From a virus, in IMG/VR virus record IMGVR_UViG_3300037189_006457, positions 1 to 20,775 of that record: 20,775 bases of DNA; one strand, given 5' to 3'. Below the pieces are notes generated by a model, which did no database searches, was not told where the DNA came from, and saw nothing but the letters and a program-made list of their open reading frames with translations. The position numbers and the translations under genes were made by a program. Of the stretch, positions 14,326 to 20,775 are shown in pieces. Within the stretch, counting starts at the first letter, position 1, and each line of letters begins with the position of its first letter.

Positions 14326-15705
14326 ATGGCATCAGCAAACGTAGGTCTTTTAACATATAATTCAGGCGTATTTCACACAACGTCAACATACTATTCATCG
14401 TCTTTGATTCTTCCATCGACAGGTGAATTTGTGAATTCTATGTATTGTTTTTTATCTAGAGTTGAACCGTGGGCGTTTGAAGTTATTCCACCCACACCAT
14501 CTCAAACACAAAAATATATTAAAGAACTATACAGGAATATGTTCATCGCAAAGAAAATTAGTTCAAATGATATGTCACCCGTTGTGGAAAGAATTGACTG
14601 GACTGTTGATGAGATATATGATTATTATCGAGATGATGTTGATATGTTTCAGAGGGATCTTAATGGAACAATATCAAGAAGATTCTATGTTAAAAATAAA
14701 TTTGATCAGGTATTTAAATGTCTATGGAATAACAATGGTGGAACTGCAACAAAAGAACCTTACTTTGAACCTGGAACATATAATGTAAATGATGTATATC
14801 AAGGATCTGATGGATACAAATGGAAATACATGTATACGATCACGTATGCAAATAAGATTAAGTTTTTAGATGATACATGGATGCCAGTACCAATGTCTAC
14901 CAGTGTTCCAAATCCCATAGATACATTCGCTGGGGCAGGATCTATTGATGTTATCAATGTCACTAATGGTGGATCTGGATATGATCCAGCAAACGCCATC
15001 GTAAATATCACAATAACTGGTGATGGAAAATATGCTTCAGCTAATGCAACTGTAACCTCGGGTGTCATCACAGATATCGCAGTGGCAAACACAGGTTCAA
15101 ATTACACATATGCTAATGTTTCAATCACATCAACAATCGGATCTGGCGCTACAGCTATATTGCATCCTTCTCCCATTGGTGGACATGGATTTAATCCAAT
15201 CTCTGAATTAGGTGCCAGACATATTATGGTAACTTCTTCTTTTGACAAATCTGAATCAGGCATGTTACCAACTGATATTGATTTTAGACAAATTGGACTC
15301 GTAACAAATCCGTATGCTTACTACGGAGATGAGAAAATAGTTGCGAACGCATCAATATATCAACTATCAACTGACTATATTGTTTCTTCAGGTTCTGGTT
15401 TATATCAACAAGATGAAATAGTGTATCAGTCGAATAACGGATCACTATCTGACGCATATTTTACCGCAACAGCATTGAGTTTTGACGCAACGTCAAATCG
15501 TTTAAAGTTACTAAATAGTCTAGGTACCGCAAACTTAAATCAAATATTTTATGGAGCGAAGTCGAGTACTGGAAGAGTGGCACTACAACAAAATGATCCA
15601 ATTTTTGTTCCATTCTCTGGATATATAATGTATGTTGAAAATAGGCAAGCTGTTACCAGAAGTGCTGATGGATCTGAACAATTTAAACTAGTTTTAGGAT
15701 ATTAA
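14326..15705 (+). CDS. gp8: Baseplate wedge protein, gp8-like
   Basis: This 459-residue protein matches T4 gp8 (334 residues), the wedge protein that holds gp7 and gp10. FLSRVEPW (42-49) parallels the T4 FGRSEPW, GYKWKYMYTI parallels GYVWEYLFEI, FRQIGLVTNP (320-329) parallels FRQISIITNP, and GYIMYVENR (432-440) parallels GEMIYMENR near the C-terminus. The extra length is explained partly by an inserted beta module at about 206-280 (GGSGYDPANAIVNITITGDG, then NTGSNYTYANVSITST), also present in gp6 and gp7 here. No good Shine-Dalgarno precedes this ATG (ATTAAATAATG); the start is chosen because the N-terminal sequence MASANVGLLT resembles that of the gp6 start MASANSGLQI and because it leaves a 13-base gap after the fiber gene. 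Confidence 0.92.
   Translation: MASANVGLLTYNSGVFHTTSTYYSSSLILPSTGEFVNSMYCFLSRVEPWAFEVIPPTPSQTQKYIKELYRNMFIAKKISSNDMSPVVERIDWTVDEIYDYYRDDVDMFQRDLNGTISRRFYVKNKFDQVFKCLWNNNGGTATKEPYFEPGTYNVNDVYQGSDGYKWKYMYTITYANKIKFLDDTWMPVPMSTSVPNPIDTFAGAGSIDVINVTNGGSGYDPANAIVNITITGDGKYASANATVTSGVITDIAVANTGSNYTYANVSITSTIGSGATAILHPSPIGGHGFNPISELGARHIMVTSSFDKSESGMLPTDIDFRQIGLVTNPYAYYGDEKIVANASIYQLSTDYIVSSGSGLYQQDEIVYQSNNGSLSDAYFTATALSFDATSNRLKLLNSLGTANLNQIFYGAKSSTGRVALQQNDPIFVPFSGYIMYVENRQAVTRSADGSEQFKLVLGY
14941..15165 (+). repeat. Gly/Tyr beta module inserted in gp8
   Basis: Residues about 206-280 of the gp8-like protein carry two half-modules: IDVINVTNGGSGYDPANAI and IAVANTGSNYTYANVSIT, separated by a GDGKYASANATV loop. 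The same pattern appears in gp6 and repeatedly in gp7. It splits the conserved gp8 core, so it reads as an insertion relative to T4. Confidence 0.65.
15696..15699 (+). promoter_or_regulatory. Ribosome binding site for the DUF4815 gene
   Basis: AGGA lies 9 bases before the ATG at 15709, inside the last codons of gp8. The nearer AAGGG directly abuts the ATG and is too close to act. This supports initiation at 15709, 3 bases after the gp8 stop. Confidence 0.5.
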
Positions 15706-15708
15706 GGG

Positions 15709-18700
15709 ATGTTAAATTTTAATGTGGATCCATATTACGACGACTTTGATCCAAGTAATAATTATCACAAGATTCTTTTCAGACCGGGTCGTGCTGTACA
15801 AGCAAGAGAGTTAACTCAATCACAGACTATTCTTCAGAATCAGATCTCTAACTTTGCAGATCACTTCTTTACACAGAATACGCCAATCAAAGGTGGTAAG
15901 TTAACGATCAACACTAATGTTGAATATCTAAAATTAAACTATGAGTATGCCGGTTCTGAAATTGTTGCATCAGACTTTAAGAATCAATACATCACAGACG
16001 ATACTGATACTGTAAGAGCTCGAGTTATTGCAACTGAAGAAGGTGTTATTGATGGTGATCCTCCCACTTTAATTCTAAATTATCTCTCTTCAGATAAATT
16101 TAGCGCTAGCGCAAATGTTCGAAATCTGGATACGTTAGATGTTGTTGCCACTATTGTTTCGGCAAACGCAAACGGTAAATCTTCTATCGCTTCCGTTTCG
16201 AATGGTATATTTTATATCGTTAATGGATATTCGATGTCATCTAAAGAAAACGATGATGGCACGTACAACAAATATTCAATTGGTAATTTTGTTGATGTTC
16301 TTCCTCAAACAATTATTCTTAACAAATATAACGATACTCCAACAGCAAGAATTGGTCTAGATATCGTTGAGTTTGTTACGGATTATGTTGGTGATTCAAC
16401 ATTGCTTGATCCAGCATTAGGTGCATCCAACTTTCAAGCACCTGGTGCAGATAGATACACTATCAATTTAAATTTGACCACTAAAAAATCAACTGATATT
16501 GCTGGTTCAGATTCAAACTTTATTGAATTAGCAAGAGTAGAATCTGGTCAAATTATTCGACAAGTAAACAATACATCATACTCACAAATTGACGATTACT
16601 TTGCAAAAAGAACATTTGAAACAAATGGTGATTACGTTGTCAATAATTTCAATTTAATTCCAACAAAGAATACATTTCCAACTGGTACATCAAAATATGT
16701 ATTAAATGTTGGTCCAGGTGTAGCGTATGTTCGAGGATATAGGACTGAAAACCAAAGCACATTAAAACTTGATGCTAATAGAGCGAGAACTACAGCTAAT
16801 ATCAACAATAACATTGTTACTCCATCTTATGGCAATTACTTCTATGTGAATACTCTATTGGGTGGCGGCGGTGAAGTAATAGACACCACCACACTTCAAC
16901 CGATTGATTTTCATATTAGTAATACATCGATGATTACTACAACGAATACAACGACATATAACTCAACTCTGGCTGGAACTGCTAGACTGCGTTTCCTTCG
17001 TTATTCTACTAGTGGTGACAATTCAGATACAACGAGTTATGTCTATAGAGCACACGTTTCTGATTTATCAACAACGGCATTGACTGGTAGTATTTCGTCT
17101 GCCACATCAACGACTATATCTATCTCTGACACTTCTGGTAAGTTTTGTGGTCGAGTGGCTAACATATACGCTGGAATGACGTTAAGAATTGATAGTGGTC
17201 CTGGAACAGGACAGACGAGAACTATTCAATCTTATGATGTTGCAACAAAACAGTTAACAGTTACTACAGCATTCACTATTTTACCAACATCATCTTCGAC
17301 ATTTTCAATCAAATTTGCGGTTAAAGATTTTGAAAGTTTAATAAGAACTTCTGGTTCTCCATCGTTTACAGTTTATGGTTCAGCACAGATTGATAATAGA
17401 AGTAAGGTCGGTACTGTAGCAACAGGAGACACTTATGTTTCAGATCCTGGTGATGGAGAATTAGTTTTTCCTGTTGGAAATCCATATGTTAATTCTGTAT
17501 CTGATGCTTCATATGTTTCATCACAAGTGTATCGAGGTCAACAATTTACAACAACCACCACTGGTGTATATAAAAATATAACGGTCGATTTCTCGGCGCA
17601 ATCCGTCTTAAATTTCATAAGAACAGGATCTTCGGAGAGTAATGACTCAATTAAACAAAATTTTATTGTTATTGTCACAGATAGACAGACCAATGCCAAT
17701 TTAACGAATGGTCAGATTGTTCCATTTGTGGGATCAGCTAGTCCGGGTTTAAACAGGACTGTTGTTGTCAATTCAGGTAAGACTGGCGTAACTTTATCTG
17801 CTCCAGATCTTCAACCATTCATCGCATCAGTTTACTGTAGGATGAATGTTATTGGAGGAGACAACACAAGTTATGTTAGAAAGACTAAAACACTAGCACA
17901 GGCCAATACTTATTCGTTAGGTATAACAGGAAGTTCTGGTACAATAAACTCATACACATTGATGGATTTGACCAAAGGTCAAATCTATATCAATAATAGT
18001 TTAGGTATTATTAAAAACGGACTTCCACAACCGTTGTATGTGTCTGATGTTAAAAAAATTGTTAAAATTATTGATCCAGGTAGTGCAACACCAACACTAT
18101 CAATGTTGACGGATGAGACTAAAGATGTTACCAATAATTTTATATTCGATAATGGTCAACGAGATACATACTATGGTCAAGCAACAATAAAACTTAAACC
18201 AGGTAGACCTGTTCCAACTAGACTTTGGATTTTATTTGATTTCTATGAACACACTGGTGGTGATGGATATTTTGATGTCAATTCATATGTAAACGAAGAC
18301 TACGCAGAAATTGGAACTTTTACCAGTTCAAGTGGAAATCAATATAGATTAAGAGATTGTATTGATTTTAGACCAGCAGTTAAAAATGTTCAGACTGGTT
18401 CGGGTGTATTTAAATATTCTGTGACTCCGACACCGACTAATTTCTACGGTTCTTTAATACCAGAAGATGAGTCTTCGTTCACCTGTGATTACTATTATTA
18501 TTTGGGACGAAAAGATTTATTAGTTATCACCAAAGATTCTGTTATTAAATTAATTGAGGGTATTCCTGATATTAATCCAGTGTATCCTACTGAAGAAGCT
18601 AATAGTCTTGTTCTAGCAAAATTGGTGTATGATCCATATACTGCTTATATTCCTGGTGAATATCCTGGTGTTATTCCAAATTTATCAATCATTCCTGTTT

Positions 18701-19800
18701 CACATAAAACATGGTTAATGAAAGATATCACGAAATTGAATGATAGAATCAGAAATCTTGAGTACTACACATCACTAAATCTTTTAGAACAATCTACAAC
18801 GTCCTTGCAGATTCAAGATGAATTTGGACTAAATCGATTCAAAAATGGTATTCTAGTAGATAACTTTACAACTTTTAGTATTGCAGATACTCGCAATGCA
18901 GATTATCTCGCACAAATAAACACAAAAGAAAGAACATTATCTCCTGGAACAATTTCTGAAAGTTTCCATTTATTTAATATGGATTTTGATCCAGTTGAAG
19001 CGAAACCAACGTCTGCTTCTTTATTGAACTATAAATCACATAAAATTGGTACAACAAATGTATTCACATTACCATATGTACAAAAAGAATTGGTTGTTCA
19101 AAAATTAGCATCTAGATTTATTAATATTAATTCTTTTGATACAAAAAATATTGAAGGAATCTTACAGATTTCTCCTGCTATTGATAATTGGATAGATGTT
19201 GTCACTCCTCCATCAAGTCAGGGAACTCAAGCTACATTGCCTGTTGAAGGACCTATACAGACTAATACACCAGAAGCACCCGCACCCGTAACAGTAGTTG
19301 TACCTCCGCCAGAGTATATGAAAATTGGTCCTATCGACGGTAGTACAACCAGTTTTGGAGTATTCACTAGTAATAATCCACCAGCTGGTGCGTCAGCAGT
19401 TTACACATCACAACAAGGTGATGAGTGGAGTCAATTTAGATACGATTATGGTGTTTGGGGAACATCTGATTTGGGAGTAATAAATAAATCTTTCAATAGA
19501 ACATACACGCTGACGTTCACGAAGAGTGGATATTATCTATTTGAAGGTGCTGTTGATGATACAGGCACTGTATCACTTGATGGTAATGATATTTTTGGAT
19601 CAATGGGATATTATGGTGGAACCTATACCCAATACATTTATGTTGCAGCTGGCAATCACACATTATATTATACGGCGACAAATACAGTAGATTTAGGATG
19701 TATGGCTCTAAGAGTTTCATATTATGGTGATGCTCCATATGTCGCTCCTGTTGAAATAGGATCATACGACTGCTTCAATAATTATACGATTATGTTTTGA
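15709..19800 (+). CDS. Large DUF4815-type virion protein with C-terminal PA14-like domain
   Basis: This 1363-residue protein begins with the DUF4815 signature: DPYYDDFDPSNNYHKILFRP (7-26) followed by GRAVQARELTQSQTILQNQI. Such proteins occupy the place of T4 gp9/gp10 in marine T4-like phages and are virion or baseplate-fiber components. Residues 60-1000 are mostly beta-rich, Ser/Thr/Asn-rich. At 1134-1163 lies a conserved block (ASRFININSF ... ISPAIDNWID) found near the middle of longer homologs as I recall. A Pro-rich linker follows (NTPEAPAPVTVVVPPPEYM), then residues about 1207-1345 form a PA14-like beta sandwich with SGYYLFEGAVDDTGTVSLDG. The protein ends YDCFNNYTIMF. The sequence that normally continues the homologs is in the next gene. 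It probably makes a peripheral, host-contacting structure. Confidence 0.82.
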   Translation: MLNFNVDPYYDDFDPSNNYHKILFRPGRAVQARELTQSQTILQNQISNFADHFFTQNTPIKGGKLTINTNVEYLKLNYEYAGSEIVASDFKNQYITDDTDTVRARVIATEEGVIDGDPPTLILNYLSSDKFSASANVRNLDTLDVVATIVSANANGKSSIASVSNGIFYIVNGYSMSSKENDDGTYNKYSIGNFVDVLPQTIILNKYNDTPTARIGLDIVEFVTDYVGDSTLLDPALGASNFQAPGADRYTINLNLTTKKSTDIAGSDSNFIELARVESGQIIRQVNNTSYSQIDDYFAKRTFETNGDYVVNNFNLIPTKNTFPTGTSKYVLNVGPGVAYVRGYRTENQSTLKLDANRARTTANINNNIVTPSYGNYFYVNTLLGGGGEVIDTTTLQPIDFHISNTSMITTTNTTTYNSTLAGTARLRFLRYSTSGDNSDTTSYVYRAHVSDLSTTALTGSISSATSTTISISDTSGKFCGRVANIYAGMTLRIDSGPGTGQTRTIQSYDVATKQLTVTTAFTILPTSSSTFSIKFAVKDFESLIRTSGSPSFTVYGSAQIDNRSKVGTVATGDTYVSDPGDGELVFPVGNPYVNSVSDASYVSSQVYRGQQFTTTTTGVYKNITVDFSAQSVLNFIRTGSSESNDSIKQNFIVIVTDRQTNANLTNGQIVPFVGSASPGLNRTVVVNSGKTGVTLSAPDLQPFIASVYCRMNVIGGDNTSYVRKTKTLAQANTYSLGITGSSGTINSYTLMDLTKGQIYINNSLGIIKNGLPQPLYVSDVKKIVKIIDPGSATPTLSMLTDETKDVTNNFIFDNGQRDTYYGQATIKLKPGRPVPTRLWILFDFYEHTGGDGYFDVNSYVNEDYAEIGTFTSSSGNQYRLRDCIDFRPAVKNVQTGSGVFKYSVTPTPTNFYGSLIPEDESSFTCDYYYYLGRKDLLVITKDSVIKLIEGIPDINPVYPTEEANSLVLAKLVYDPYTAYIPGEYPGVIPNLSIIPVSHKTWLMKDITKLNDRIRNLEYYTSLNLLEQSTTSLQIQDEFGLNRFKNGILVDNFTTFSIADTRNADYLAQINTKERTLSPGTISESFHLFNMDFDPVEAKPTSASLLNYKSHKIGTTNVFTLPYVQKELVVQKLASRFININSFDTKNIEGILQISPAIDNWIDVVTPPSSQGTQATLPVEGPIQTNTPEAPAPVTVVVPPPEYMKIGPIDGSTTSFGVFTSNNPPAGASAVYTSQQGDEWSQFRYDYGVWGTSDLGVINKSFNRTYTLTFTKSGYYLFEGAVDDTGTVSLDGNDIFGSMGYYGGTYTQYIYVAAGNHTLYYTATNTVDLGCMALRVSYYGDAPYVAPVEIGSYDCFNNYTIMF
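19327..19743 (+). other. PA14-like beta-sandwich domain at the C-terminus of the DUF4815 protein
   Basis: Residues about 1207-1345 show the PA14/GLEYA-type order: a lead strand (FNRTYTLTFTKSGYYLFEGA), an acidic DD turn (VDDTGTVSLDGNDI) and a late strand pair (TQYIYVAAGNHTLYYTATN). In this fold the adjacent acidic residues often hold calcium for sugar binding. The Pro-rich linker before it marks a domain boundary. The assignment is by pattern only. Confidence 0.55.
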
Positions 19801-19824
19801 ATCACTTACAAGAGATACTAAAAA

Positions 19825-20775
19825 ATGGCAACAGTAACAAGTTCACCAGTAACACCAACGGCAATTCCATATTGCCGTGAAAAACAAATTAGTTTTACTG
19901 TATCTAATTTATTGTTTAATACAGAGTTAGACGCATGGTTGGATGATTATCGTGTAACTCGATTAATTAGAAGACCTAATATTGTAGAGGTAACCAACAC
20001 ATCTGGAATTTTTAAAGTTGGCGATGTTGTTGGTTATAAACCAACATCTTCCAGTTTTGTTAACGTTGGAACAATTCTTGATATTTACAAAAAAGAATCC
20101 GGTTCAACTTTTAATATGACACTGTACATCATCGATGATTTGGAAAACGTACCATCAAATCTAGCTGTTGGTGGTACTCTATACAATGCTTTTTACGATT
20201 CAAGTGGAGCATATTTAAACTCTACAGATTCTGGTACAATATCTGCTCTTGAACATCTTTCTGGTAAAGTGGCAGTATCTGGCACAAACACAACAAGTGT
20301 AACTTTGAATGGTAGAGCATCTTCTGTTGATAATTATTACGTTGGGCAAACATTCAATATAGTAACAACGACTACAAACACAACAACAGATACTACACAA
20401 TCTGAGGAAGTTTCTACAGATTATCCAGTGATAACGATAACTGCATACAACGGCACAACTAAAGTTGCCACACTAAGTTCCAGTGTTTCTGTTATTGCAG
20501 GCAATAGTTTATACTCTATCGGAAAACCTAAAAGTAATGAAATTGGTAAATGTTCTGGTATTTTTTATATGCGTGGCGGTGTTTTCCCAACAGGCAAAAG
20601 AACGTTTAGACTAGATAATAGATATGTTTCAAGTGATGGAACTACACATAGACCTGGAACAGAAACAACATATGGACAAACAAGTTATTTTGCTTCTGGT
20701 GTGGTTCAACAAAAAGCGACAGATACTGAATTTTCAGCAGGAACAGGAGCATCAACGTCAACATCAAGAGATCGG
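19825..20775 (+). CDS. Virion protein resembling the C-terminal half of DUF4815 proteins, cut by window edge
   Basis: An open frame runs from ATG at 19825 to the right edge without a stop: 317 codons, C-terminus missing. IPYCREKQISF (14-24) followed by FNTELDAWLDDYRVT corresponds to the 'PYMRSRxVxF...GLKPNTxxxxFFDG' region that, in homologs as I remember them, follows the DUF4815 block on the same chain. GIFYMRGGVFPTGKRTFRL (ending at residue 263) and then YGQTSYFASGVVQQKAT match the later 'F.TGeR.FRL ... YFA.G' block of the same homologs. A Thr-rich stretch (VTTTTNTTTDTTQSEEV) looks like a local insertion. It lies 24 bases after the DUF4815 gene with only a weak AAGAGA ahead of the ATG. Most likely it and its neighbour are two parts of one ancestral protein. 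Confidence 0.75.
   Translation, partial: MATVTSSPVTPTAIPYCREKQISFTVSNLLFNTELDAWLDDYRVTRLIRRPNIVEVTNTSGIFKVGDVVGYKPTSSSFVNVGTILDIYKKESGSTFNMTLYIIDDLENVPSNLAVGGTLYNAFYDSSGAYLNSTDSGTISALEHLSGKVAVSGTNTTSVTLNGRASSVDNYYVGQTFNIVTTTTNTTTDTTQSEEVSTDYPVITITAYNGTTKVATLSSSVSVIAGNSLYSIGKPKSNEIGKCSGIFYMRGGVFPTGKRTFRLDNRYVSSDGTTHRPGTETTYGQTSYFASGVVQQKATDTEFSAGTGASTSTSRDR

Noticed and set aside
15481-15497. Inverted repeat TTTGACG-caa-CGTCAAA near the end of gp8
   Set aside because: Only 7 pairs within coding sequence and no terminator features.
19801-19824. Terminator between the DUF4815 gene and the last gene
   Set aside because: The 24-base gap has no inverted repeat and no T-run on the coding strand.
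1-20775. tRNA genes, CRISPR arrays, insertion sequences, homing endonucleases or defence genes
   Set aside because: Coding sequence is almost continuous and all large frames read as structural proteins. The only tandem repeats encode protein repeats in frame. Many additional opposite-strand frames are shadows of the long structural genes and show no family motifs.

Overview
The window is a structural (virion) gene cluster from a T4-superfamily contractile-tailed phage. The closest gene-content match from memory is the marine or aquatic relatives, such as T4-like phages of cyanobacteria and pelagic bacteria. The DNA is AT-rich and densely packed: several genes overlap by 1-4 bases (TAATG, TGATG, ATGA) and no intergenic gap exceeds about 40 bases. 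Homologs of T4 baseplate proteins gp48, gp53, gp5, gp25, gp6, gp7 and gp8 are recognisable from conserved motifs. The host cannot be read from this sequence. I saw no tRNA, CRISPR array, transposon, intron, homing endonuclease or integrase.

Layout. On the left (1-659) two genes run leftward: a partial unknown protein cut by the window edge and a gp4-like head-completion protein with an intact PD-(D/E)XK nuclease signature. A short AT-rich divergent region (660-697) carries a perfect T4-type late promoter motif, TATAAATA, facing right. Everything from 698 to the right edge runs rightward. The hub and tube end comes first: gp48 tail-tube cap, gp53 wedge, a gp27-like hub protein, a stand-alone gp5 OB-fold protein, an uncharacterised helical protein, the gp5 beta-helix needle as its own gene, and another uncharacterised protein. 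The wedge genes follow: gp25, gp6 and gp7. Then come a fiber-like protein with 14-residue tandem repeats, gp8, a very large DUF4815-type virion protein ending in a PA14-like domain, and a partial protein that looks like the other half of that large protein.

How they work together. gp27-like, gp5-OB and gp5-needle would form the central hub and membrane-puncturing spike. gp53, gp25, gp6, gp7 and gp8 would build the six wedges. gp48 caps the hub and starts tail-tube growth. The fiber-like protein and the large DUF4815 proteins would sit on the baseplate periphery and probably contact the host surface.

The most unusual points are four. T4 gene 5 is broken into separate OB and needle genes with no lysozyme domain, with an unrelated helical protein between them. 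The needle ends in its own HxH tip. The same glycine/tyrosine-rich beta module is found in three different wedge proteins (gp6, gp7, gp8). The large peripheral protein appears to be split, with a PA14-like domain at the break. Comparisons with T4 are from memory of the T4 proteins, not from a database search.
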